Below, in pieces: positions 24,742-31,630 of a stretch of DNA of 64,000 nt (position 1 is the first letter of the stretch; every line of letters starts with the position of its first letter). The notes under the pieces were generated by a model. The model was not told the DNA's origin. It was given only the letters and a program-made list of their open reading frames with translations, and searched no databases. The DNA is from Sphingobium sp. TKS (GTDB lineage Bacteria > Pseudomonadota > Alphaproteobacteria > Sphingomonadales > Sphingomonadaceae): contig NZ_CP005087.1 of assembly GCF_001563265.1 (NCBI RefSeq), positions 23,636-87,635 on the forward strand. Reading direction: 5' to 3'. A program made the translations under genes and the position numbers.

Positions 24742-25621
24742 GGCTCTGTTGCAAAAATCGTGAAGCTTGAGCATGCTTGGCGGAGATTGGACGGACGGAA
24801 CGATGACGGATTTCAAGTGGCGCCATTTCCAGGGTGATGTGATCCTGTGGGCGGTGCGCTGGTATTGTCGCTATCCGATCAGCTATCGCGACCTTGAGGA
24901 AATGCTGGCGGAACGCGGCATTTCGGTCGACCATACGACGATCTATCGCTGGGTCCAGTGCTACGCCCCGGAGATGGAGAAGCGGCTGCGCTGGTTCTGG
25001 CGGCGTGGCTTTGATCCGAGCTGGCGCCTGGATGAAACCTACGTCAAGGTGCGGGGCAAGTGGACCTACCTGTACCGGGCAGTCGACAAGCGGGGCGACA
25101 CGATCGATTTCTACCTGTCGCCGACCCGCAGCGCCAAGGCAGCGAAGCGGTTCCTGGGCAAGGCCCTGCGAGGCCTGAAGCACTGGGAAAAGCCTGCCAC
25201 GCTCAATACCGACAAAGCGCCGAGCTATGGTGCAGCGATCACCGAATTGAAGCGCGAAGGAAAGCTGGACCGGGAGACGGCCCACCGGCAGGTGAAGTAT
25301 CTCAATAACGTGATCGAGGCCGATCACGGAAAGCTCAAGATACTGATCAAGCCGGTGCGCGGTTTCAAATCGATCCCCACGGCCTATGCCACGATCAAGG
25401 GATTCGAAGTCATGCGAGCCCTGCGCAAAGGACAGGCTCGCCCCTGGTGCCTGCAGCCCGGCATCAGGGGCGAGGTGCGCCTTGTGGAGAGAGCTTTTGG
25501 CATTGGGCCCTCGGCGCTGACGGAGGCCATGGGCATGCTCAACCACCATTTCGCAGCAGCCGCCTGATCGGCGCAGAGCGACAGCCTACCTCTGACTGCC
25601 GCCAATCTTTGCAACAGAGCC
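24742..25621 (+). mobile_element. IS6100 copy 4 (left border of the captured plasmid)
   Basis: Complete 880 bp. Left flank TGTTCGCC (catabolic side), right flank GTTCGCTG. The right octamer equals the left flank of copy 5 at 49822-49829, and both copies have the same orientation: the signature of replicative cointegrate formation. Confidence 0.96.
24803..25567 (+). CDS. tnpA: IS6100 transposase, copy 4
   Basis: Complete 254-aa frame with both element ends intact. Confidence 0.95.
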   Translation: MTDFKWRHFQGDVILWAVRWYCRYPISYRDLEEMLAERGISVDHTTIYRWVQCYAPEMEKRLRWFWRRGFDPSWRLDETYVKVRGKWTYLYRAVDKRGDTIDFYLSPTRSAKAAKRFLGKALRGLKHWEKPATLNTDKAPSYGAAITELKREGKLDRETAHRQVKYLNNVIEADHGKLKILIKPVRGFKSIPTAYATIKGFEVMRALRKGQARPWCLQPGIRGEVRLVERAFGIGPSALTEAMGMLNHHFAAAA

Positions 25622-26002
25622 GTTCGCTGCACCAGCCGCCGCACGGCCGTTGAAGATTGCGCCTGCGCCATCGGTCACTGAACCAGTCGCTGCATCGACC
25701 GCGCCGATCTTGCCATCGCTCAGAAATTCAATCTTGCCATCGCCTTGACCGGTGTTGGGATTCAGCACGATCGAATCGCCCAACACGACACCGGCTGACG
25801 GCACCGTCAGCTTTAGATTTGCGTCGTCGGGGGCCGTGATTGCAGTCACGATCGCCGCATTCACGGTGGTACCGGGCACCGACGTCGCGGGTGCGACTGG
25901 AGCGGGCACGCTGACATCACGCGCTTGTGCGGCGGAAGCCGCCATAAAAGCGACCGGAATAGCTGTCGAAATAAGCAGCGATTTTTGGAAATTCTTGAGC
26001 AT
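25622..26002 (-). pseudogene. Autotransporter adhesin, N-terminal piece (1 of 3)
   Basis: The 127 codons begin with a signal peptide (basic MLKNFQKS, hydrophobic core, cleavage near AAQA-RDV) and the first passenger residues (GKIEFLSDGKIGAVDAATGS). The frame ends at IS6100 copy 4 after NGRAAAGAAN. It continues in phase at 49829 (NSFKGTNNGL) if the captured segment is circularised. With the third piece at 40799-41818, the original gene is 5,712 bp encoding 1,903 aa. Confidence 0.88.
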
Positions 26003-26444
26003 GTTTCTACCATTTCCTTAGTGTTCTCAGGCGGCATAAAATGCCGCGCCCATTCGCTAATATTTAGCGGAGGGCGATCTGAGTTTTTTAAAATATGTGA
26101 TTAGTTGGCGGTTGCAGCCATATAAATATTGGTCACGACATCAATTCCCCCCGGAAACCTAAATGATTGCACGCGACTGCATAGCTACGATATGATCGTA
26201 GCTTCGCCGTCAATTTGCGGGTGTATTGACATAAATGGCAATCACAACAGCTATCGACTGCAAAAAATGCATGTAAATAGTTCTAATGGTTGCGCGGAAT
26301 TACAAATATTGTAACTGGCTGCTGGCTGCTGGCTGCTGGCTGCTGGCTGCTGGCTGTTTGGCGGCATCTTTGGGGGGTATTGCAGAGACTTTAGTTGTCT
26401 TTGGCGGGTCGCAAATATTACTGTAATTTACAGGGTTACCGCAA
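26003..26444. other. AT-rich intergenic region
   Basis: The region separates the divergent autotransporter and winged-helix genes and is clearly more AT-rich than the surroundings. It should hold the autotransporter promoter. No reading frame is convincing. A heptamer repeat lies at 26315-26356. Confidence 0.4.
26315..26356. repeat. Six tandem copies of CTGGCTG
   Basis: Six perfect 7-bp units (26315-26356) followed by TTTGG form a microsatellite-like tract about 90 bp upstream of the winged-helix gene. Seven-base units can change number by slippage, so the tract could vary the spacing of upstream signals. No CRISPR features are present. Confidence 0.85.
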
Positions 26445-26711
26445 ATGACCAACATAGATAATTTCAATATAATTGAAGCTAGCAAAAGTTTTAAAAAAAA
26501 ATACGGAATAGATCTCCTTAGGGAAGAGGCTAAAATTCTCATTCTTTTGGAAAAGCACGGCGGGCTTTCTACAAAAAATCTAATGAGTTTTCTAAATATA
26601 TCAAACAGGGGGTTTTATTTAAAAATAAAATCCTTAACTGAAGAAGGGAAAATATATACTGAGGAATGCAAAACAGACAGAAGAGTTAAAATAATAAAGA
26701 TAAAAAATTAA
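26445..26711 (+). CDS. Small winged-helix DNA-binding protein, AT-rich
   Basis: This 88-aa, very lysine-rich protein contains a MarR-like winged helix: LLREEAKILILLEKHGGLST, KNLMSFLNISNRGFYLKI, then a beta wing KIYTEECKTDRRVKIIKI. The codon usage (many AAA, ATA, TTT) is unlike every other gene in the window and suggests a recent origin from a low-GC host. It is probably a transcriptional regulator of a neighbour, either the autotransporter or the recombinase operon. The family assignment is by fold pattern only. Confidence 0.6.
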   Translation: MTNIDNFNIIEASKSFKKKYGIDLLREEAKILILLEKHGGLSTKNLMSFLNISNRGFYLKIKSLTEEGKIYTEECKTDRRVKIIKIKN

Positions 26712-26875
26712 ATTAATTAATAATATGAGGTTGGCACGCCAAATTTTATTGAGTGAGGTTTGCTTGATCCAAAAATCACAAGTTTTGCATAAGTCGGAAA
26801 ACCACCTAAATCTGCGGCTCTCGGGTATGCGAAAGATATTTGCATAAAGAAGGGCATTTCGGTTATAGTTTGGGC

Positions 26876-27784
26876 ATGACCATTTATGGCTATGCCCGCG
26901 TCTCAACAGACGGCCAGACTCTCGATGCACAGCGAGCGGCACTTGTCGCCGCTGGGGCTGCGAAGGTGTTCCACGAAACCGCGAGTGGCATAAAGAGCGA
27001 TCGCAAGGAGCTGGCGAAGGCGCTCAAGGTGCTGGGAGCAGGGGATACGCTGATCGTTACCCGTCTCGACCGACTGGCGCGCTCAACGCGCGATCTGCTC
27101 AACATTCTCGACACGGTGGCAAGGGCAGGGGCGTTGTTCCGCTCGCTCGGTGATCCGTGGGCCGATACCACAACCCCACATGGCCGCTTAATGCTGACGG
27201 TGCTGGGCGGGCTGGCCGAGTTTGAGCGCGAGCTGATCGTTACGCGGACAGGGGAGGGGCGCGCCCGCGCCGTGGCGCGCGGACAGCATATGGGACGCCC
27301 GCCAATGCTCACCGCCCATCAACGCACCGAAGCCCTGCGCGCGCTGGCCGATGGCAGCGCAACGCAAGCGGATCTCGCGCGCCGGTTCAACGTCAGCCAA
27401 AGCACCATATCCCGCCTTGGGAACAAGCTCATCCCCGCAAAGGCCCAACCACCATTGGATTCGGATACTGAGCGCGCAGCGCGGGTGTTCATGAGCCGCA
27501 TATCAGGCCGCTACGCCGTTGATCGCGCCATTCTGTTCGGAAGCCGCGCCCGTCGCACACACAACGCGACAAGTGACGCTGATATTGCCGTGGTGCTGAA
27601 AGGCGAACACGGCAAACGGTCAACCACGGCAATCGACATGGCGGGCATCGCGTTCGACGTAATGCTGGAAACCGGAATCCTGGTCGAAGCCCTGCCGCTG
27701 TGGGGCGACGAAATGGAAAACCCTGAACAATTCAGCAATCCCGCCCTGATCCGCACGATCCAGCGTGAAGGGGTAGCCCTGTGA
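26876..27784 (+). CDS. Serine recombinase fused to an MNT nucleotidyltransferase domain
   Basis: This 302-aa protein has three parts. Residues 1-140 are a resolvase catalytic domain (IYGYARVSTDGQTLDAQRAA with the nucleophilic Ser, TRLDRLARSTRDLLN). About 145-190 is a Hin-type helix-turn-helix (GSATQADLARRFNVSQSTIS). About 205-302 is a minimal nucleotidyltransferase (VDRAILFGSRARR ... SDADIAVVLKG, the GSR-x(n)-SDxD signature). MNT proteins are normally separate antitoxins that AMPylate HEPN toxins. Here the MNT is covalently linked to a recombinase and the next gene, overlapping by GTGA, is a HEPN protein. The ATG at 26876 gives the usual MTIYGYARVS start. Confidence 0.88.
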   Translation: MTIYGYARVSTDGQTLDAQRAALVAAGAAKVFHETASGIKSDRKELAKALKVLGAGDTLIVTRLDRLARSTRDLLNILDTVARAGALFRSLGDPWADTTTPHGRLMLTVLGGLAEFERELIVTRTGEGRARAVARGQHMGRPPMLTAHQRTEALRALADGSATQADLARRFNVSQSTISRLGNKLIPAKAQPPLDSDTERAARVFMSRISGRYAVDRAILFGSRARRTHNATSDADIAVVLKGEHGKRSTTAIDMAGIAFDVMLETGILVEALPLWGDEMENPEQFSNPALIRTIQREGVAL

Positions 27785-28179
27785 GCAAGCCCGTCACACC
27801 GGCATCCTATATGCGGAAGGCGGCTCAAGCCTTGGCAAGCGCGCATCAATTGCTTGCCGGTGGTGATGCTGATGGCGCTTGTAACCGCGCTTATTATGCC
27901 ATGTTCGACGCCGCTCACGCGGCGCTCCGTTCTGCCAACGTCGCGGAAACCGCTTCCGCTACCAAAACCCATAGAGGATTGATTGCGGCCTTCGGTCAGC
28001 ATCTTGTCCTTGGCGGACACGTCGCGTCAGAACTCGGCAGTTCGCTTAACAAGGTCGAGCGTCTCCGCCTGCTCGCTGATTACACGGGTGATCCTGTCAG
28101 CGACGATGACGCCGTATGGGCAGTCGGGCAGGCTGATATTTTCGTTGCGGCAATCCGCGATGCATTCGGCATCGCGTAG
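27781..28179 (+). CDS. HEPN-domain protein, probable toxin partner of the MNT domain
   Basis: This 132-aa helical protein has the hallmarks of COG1895-type HEPN proteins: GACNRAYYAMFDAAHAAL, KTHRGLIAAFGQHLVLGG and LNKVERLRLLADYTGD. HEPN proteins of MNT-HEPN pairs are ribonuclease toxins silenced by MNT-catalysed AMPylation. A strict R-x4-6-H motif is not obvious, so the catalytic residues are uncertain. The GTG start at 27781 overlaps the stop of the recombinase-MNT gene (GTGA), giving antitoxin-then-toxin order and tight coupling. It probably serves plasmid addiction or defence. Confidence 0.8.
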   Translation: MSKPVTPASYMRKAAQALASAHQLLAGGDADGACNRAYYAMFDAAHAALRSANVAETASATKTHRGLIAAFGQHLVLGGHVASELGSSLNKVERLRLLADYTGDPVSDDDAVWAVGQADIFVAAIRDAFGIA

Positions 28180-28247
28180 CCGCCTGCTTTCCTGAATGTT
28201 GACGCGCCGCTTCAAATCGGCAAACTATCAATAATTCATCCCTGAAA

Positions 28248-28257
28248 GTTTGCAAAC
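28248..28257. promoter_or_regulatory. Palindrome GTTTGCAAAC at the parA start
   Basis: A perfect 10-bp palindrome ends directly before the parA ATG. Its position, where it would cover the translation start region, suggests an operator or centromere element recognised by the ParB-like partner. The half-site TTTGCAA recurs near the parA 3' end (about 28869-28876). Confidence 0.4.
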
Positions 28258-28926
28258 ATGAAAATTATCACGATTGCAGCGCAGAAAGGCGGTGCAGGAA
28301 AAACAACCCTGGCCGTTAATCTAGCTGTTGCCGCCCAGGCCGGAGGGATCAAAACTGCTCTGATCGACCTCGATCCGCAGGAAAGCGCAACCGCGTGGAG
28401 CGAGAGGCGAACAGCTGAACTGCCCCACGTCGAACCATTAAGCGCCCGTAGATTATCTCCCTGGATCAATGCAGCTGAAGCCGAAGGCTTTGCGCTGGCG
28501 ATCATCGACACACCGCCTGCGGCAGGCGCAGAAGCAGCAGAGGCCGTGCAGCGTTCGGATATGGTTTTGATACCATGCCGACCTTCCCTGATCGACCTAG
28601 AGGCAATCAAACGCACCGCGCAGCTTATCACAGCGACCGGCAAGCAGGCCTTCGTCGTCCTGAATGGCGCACCGCCAACCGCCACTGCCTTGTTAGACGA
28701 TGCTCGCACGTTGGCCGAGGCAACCGGCTTACAGGTTGCCCGCGCGGTAATCCGTGAGCGTAGTAGCTTTCGAGCTGCGTGGCCGTATGGCCTAGGCGTG
28801 ATTGAGCATGAGCCGGAAGGGAAGGCCGCATTAGAGATTGCAGCTTTGCGAGATTTCATATTTGAATATTTGCAAATTATCAAACCGTCACATGTGAAGA
28901 CGAAAGGTAAGGCTGCACATGGCTAG
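28258..28926 (+). CDS. parA: ParA partition ATPase of the captured plasmid
   Basis: This 222-aa ParA of the short type Ib form has the deviant Walker A AAQKGGAGKTTLAVNLAV, switch region LIDLDPQESATAW and Walker B AIIDTPPAA. There is no N-terminal regulatory HTH. It segregates plasmid copies together with the protein encoded just downstream, whose gene overlaps it by 8 bp. Convergent to it lies the rep gene. Confidence 0.92.
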   Translation: MKIITIAAQKGGAGKTTLAVNLAVAAQAGGIKTALIDLDPQESATAWSERRTAELPHVEPLSARRLSPWINAAEAEGFALAIIDTPPAAGAEAAEAVQRSDMVLIPCRPSLIDLEAIKRTAQLITATGKQAFVVLNGAPPTATALLDDARTLAEATGLQVARAVIRERSSFRAAWPYGLGVIEHEPEGKAALEIAALRDFIFEYLQIIKPSHVKTKGKAAHG

Positions 28927-29206
28927 AAAATCCCTATTATCCGCCGCTATCGAGCGGCCGCAGGCCGAGGCTAACGAAAACACTATCCCGCAGCCTGTGG
29001 CAGATGCTGTACGGGCAGAGGCCAAGCGACCTAACAGTAACGCAGGCAAGTATCACTTGGGCGGCTATTTCGATCAGGATGATCCGACCGCTGAAGCCTT
29101 CCGCGTATTGGCTGCAAAGACCCGCCGCAAACAACAAGACTTATTGGGGGAGGCAATCAGCGACCTTGTGGCGAAGTATGATGCGCGAGCTAAATTCGGG
29201 TCATGA
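28919..29206 (+). CDS. ParB-like partition partner (ribbon-helix-helix type)
   Basis: This 95-aa basic protein has a disordered N-terminus and a C-terminal ribbon-helix-helix-like end (KYHLGGYFDQDDPTAEAFRV, LAAKTRRKQQDLLGEAISDL). Genes of this size overlapping a short parA encode the centromere-binding factor of type Ib systems. The sequence itself shows only the fold pattern, so the role comes mainly from position. Confidence 0.7.
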   Translation: MARKSLLSAAIERPQAEANENTIPQPVADAVRAEAKRPNSNAGKYHLGGYFDQDDPTAEAFRVLAAKTRRKQQDLLGEAISDLVAKYDARAKFGS

Positions 29207-29238
29207 CAAAACGCATCCGCGATCCCATGCTGGCACTG

Positions 29239-30294
29239 CTAGCGCAATGGATTACGTTCGTGTCGCTTTTTGCACCAGCCTAGAAAGGCAGCATCCGCAT
29301 TCTTGAGGGGTTGCTGCCCCTTGTCATCCCAGAAGGCGAGATAATCACCCTTGAGCGCGTAAACATCATATCCTGGCGCGACCGTGCGGGCCTTTTCCAG
29401 GGCCTGGTTGGAGATCATAGGGAACAGCGTTTCTTGGGGCAGGGCCTTTCCCGCGCGGGGCGTGAAAGTCACCTGATCGCGGGTGTTGTCAAAGCTCAGC
29501 GCATAGTCCGGAAAATGACCATGGGCATCGTCCTGGTCCACAATTGTCTTGATGAGACGCCGAAACTCAAAGTCGGTCGATTTGGACCCGCATTTGCGTT
29601 GCAGCGTATCCAGACCGAATTTGACAGCTTTGCCCGGCCACCCGCAATGCTTGCGGGCAATCTCGTATAGCCGCCTTTCCAGCGGCTTCCGTAGCCGAAA
29701 ATATTGGCGGTTCAGGGTCAGCACTTCATTGGAACGGATCGCGTTGAACACCCAATCCGATAGCCGCACCTCGACCTCTTGCATCCGGCCTTCTCGCGTT
29801 TCGCGCATGATCCTCACACGATCGATCAGGCTGAAAATATCCAGCGCCTCAGTCCCACCAGTCAGGATATTGGTTTCAATTTGCGTTCCCTGAAGGCGTT
29901 TAAAGGCGCTGCGTAGCTGCTCATAGCCCCGGCCATCAGTTCCCCGATTGGTCGCCACCAATAGGTCATAGGCCTTGAAGCGCACGACCTGGTTGACTGG
30001 CTGTCCGGAGTTTAGCGCCGCCATGAGCTGGCTGATGCAATAGATCAGCACATCCCGGTCGTGAACTGTCGCCAGCCCCAGCTCGCCGGGAGACACGCGA
30101 ACGAAGGTGGAGCCGTTGCGATATTCCCGCGCGGTCAGATCAGGCTTGGTGGAGATGCTGAATAAGGGATGCTCCATCGAGGCCATGTCCCCTTTGGGAG
30201 CGGCATCGAAAACGTCGCATACGAAAAAGTCCTGCTGAGGATAACGATCCGGTAGGAGAGGGGAGCGATCATCTGGATTCGTGTTATCACCCAT
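29239..30294 (-). CDS. repA: Replication initiator (RPA/RepA family) of the captured plasmid
   Basis: This 351-aa protein has the RPA-type initiator pattern: QQDFFVCDVFDAAPKGDMAS, MEHPLFSISTKPD, YRNGSTFVRVSPGELGLATV and RRLYEIARKHCGWPGKAVKF. It binds iterons to open the origin. An iteron-like repeat (30280-30295) covers its own start codon, which suggests autorepression. Five further repeats lie upstream up to 30440. The gene is complete and shows no damage. Confidence 0.88.
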   Translation of the reverse strand: MGDNTNPDDRSPLLPDRYPQQDFFVCDVFDAAPKGDMASMEHPLFSISTKPDLTAREYRNGSTFVRVSPGELGLATVHDRDVLIYCISQLMAALNSGQPVNQVVRFKAYDLLVATNRGTDGRGYEQLRSAFKRLQGTQIETNILTGGTEALDIFSLIDRVRIMRETREGRMQEVEVRLSDWVFNAIRSNEVLTLNRQYFRLRKPLERRLYEIARKHCGWPGKAVKFGLDTLQRKCGSKSTDFEFRRLIKTIVDQDDAHGHFPDYALSFDNTRDQVTFTPRAGKALPQETLFPMISNQALEKARTVAPGYDVYALKGDYLAFWDDKGQQPLKNADAAFLGWCKKRHERNPLR

Positions 30295-30440
30295 AGCTGA
30301 TACCTATCGTGTTTTCACCCATGGACCAATAGGCTTCGTGCTTTCACTCATTGAGCTGTGGACAACCCCTGTTTTCCTTTCGTGTTATCACCCATGATCT
30401 TTCGTGTTATCACCCATGATCTTTCGTGTTATCACCCATG
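30280..30440. repeat. Iteron array and probable oriV
   Basis: Six copies of a 16-bp motif close to CGTGTTATCACCCATG start at 30280, 30308, 30337, 30381, 30403 and 30425. The last three are identical and spaced by exactly 22 bp (two helical turns); the first three are variants. A DnaA-box-like TGTGGACAA lies between the groups (30358-30366). Together with the adjacent rep gene this is an iteron-controlled origin. Confidence 0.85.
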
Positions 30441-30695
30441 AGAGTATTTTATAACTAACTGATTCAAAACAGAAAATCGGCACTTTATTTCAGCGTAACA
30501 CAGATTCTAACACAATATAACACAAGGGCATTTTGGGAAAGCGAGGTGCGTTCCCCCACAGTAAAGCAAGGCAAGCGGAATTGGCCTAACGGCCAATGCG
30601 CTGTTTGGTGCGTGACGGCGATGCCGTCACAGGGCGACCTGCGGTCGCTGGGCTTCCGAGGGGGAAGTGGGGCGGGCGCAGCGTCCAATCGGACC
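30441..30695. other. AT-rich origin flank and non-coding stretch
   Basis: Right of the iterons the sequence is AT-rich and contains three TAACACA repeats (30496-30502, 30508-30514, 30518-30524), a plausible strand-opening region. The remainder up to 30695 is GC-rich with no supported gene. Confidence 0.5.
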
Positions 30696-30887
30696 CTAGC
30701 GCCTTGTGGAGGGGGCAGGGGCCGGCCAGGAGGCGAGGATTGGGCCTTCTCCCTTCCGCTGCACCCTTAGTTCCGATCGCGTGCCCTGTGGCCGCTCAGC
30801 CGGGAGCGCATGGCCGCTGTCGTCGTCGGTCAGCGCCCACATATCCTTGCCCGCGAAGCACCAGACCGAAACAGCGTCATCCGTCAT
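30696..30887 (-). CDS. Small hypothetical protein downstream of traD
   Basis: The 63-aa frame begins MTDDAVSVWCFAGKDMWALT then DDDSGHALPAERPQG. Its start overlaps the traD stop by 11 bp, consistent with a third gene of a traC-traD unit. The N-terminal ~30 residues look like a genuine conserved protein, while the rest is low-complexity, so the 3' end may be truncated. Function unknown. Confidence 0.45.
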   Translation of the reverse strand: MTDDAVSVWCFAGKDMWALTDDDSGHALPAERPQGTRSELRVQRKGEGPILASWPAPAPSTRR

Positions 30888-31185
30888 TGTCCAACCTCTC
30901 AGGCGAGACCGCCTCCGCATCGAACGCCCGCTTGCCGCGCCGCTTCCAGAGCGCCAGCACGTCGCCGGCATCATCGCCTCGGGCGCGGGCCGCGCAATCC
31001 AGTAGAGCGCCGTAGAGGGTGGCGCGATCGTCGTCGGCGAGATCGACCAGGCCGGCTTTCTGGACGAGGCCGCCCAGTTCTATGAGATGGCGGGTTCGTT
31101 CGCGGCGTTGCACGACCCATCCTCTCGTATCGGTGCGGCGCGCGGCGGCTTCAACGCGGCGTAGCGCTTGCCCGGTTCGCGCCAT
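30877..31185 (-). CDS. traD: Conjugal transfer protein TraD (module B)
   Basis: This 102-aa protein (MARTGQALRRVEAAARRTDT, RGWVVQRRERTRHLIELGGL, ending in LALWKRRGKRAFDAEAVS) is nearly identical in its core to TraD of module A. The ATG at 31185 lies 20 bp after the traC stop, which supports this start over an earlier in-frame ATG. It is a relaxosome accessory protein of the captured plasmid. Confidence 0.75.
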   Translation of the reverse strand: MARTGQALRRVEAAARRTDTRGWVVQRRERTRHLIELGGLVQKAGLVDLADDDRATLYGALLDCAARARGDDAGDVLALWKRRGKRAFDAEAVSPERLDNDG

Positions 31186-31207
31186 CGCCTTGGCGGTCGC
31201 CGCGACA

Positions 31208-31459
31208 TTATCCGCGAGCTTTCTTCCCGCGCCGCTGAAAGAAGGCGGAACCTTTCGCGCGCCACGCCTCCTTTTCTTCCGTGCTGGCCGATTCCACAGC
31301 GGCAAGCAGTGCGCCCGCCAGCGTATCGAGATCGAGCGCATCGGCTCCGGTGGACGTGACAAGCTCGCCAAGCTGCTGGACCTTCTTCACCTTCAACGCC
31401 CTGGCCTTGTCGCCAAGGGCTTTCAGCTCCGCGTCATAGTCGCGCGTTTTGCGCATCAT
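31208..31459 (-). CDS. traC: Conjugal transfer protein TraC-like (module B)
   Basis: This 83-aa basic protein (MMRKTRDYDAELKALGDKAR ... LGELVTSTGADALDLDTLAG) is divergent from traA. It is 18 residues shorter than its module A counterpart and probably keeps the original C-terminus (AFFQRRGKKARG). It probably binds oriT. Confidence 0.75.
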   Translation of the reverse strand: MMRKTRDYDAELKALGDKARALKVKKVQQLGELVTSTGADALDLDTLAGALLAAVESASTEEKEAWRAKGSAFFQRRGKKARG

Positions 31460-31630
31460 TCTCTCCCTCGTGCCCGAAAACTGAAGCCGCAGGATAGCAT
31501 GATCGCGCGCGCGAGGAACCGTTCCGAACAAAAAATGCGGCGAAGTCAATCACAGGAACGACAGGGAGTGTGAGTGCGCGCTTATACGTCGTTGCCGACG
31601 TGCGCTAAGAAAGGCAGTATAGCGGCCGTC
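31460..31630. promoter_or_regulatory. Divergent traC/traA region with candidate oriT (module B)
   Basis: The 18 bp at 31570-31587 are identical to the MOBQ nic-like site of module A. Just beyond is a perfect inverted repeat ACGTCG-TTGC-CGACGT (31586-31601), imperfect in module A, which could be the relaxase-bound hairpin. Confidence 0.55.

Noticed and set aside
26129..26314. 61-codon frame in the AT-rich region
   Set aside because: No ribosome-binding site and no recognisable pattern; it is probably chance.
26315..26356. Heptamer repeats considered as a CRISPR or iteron array
   Set aside because: Units are 7 bp without spacers, and there are no cas genes; the real iterons are at 30280-30440.
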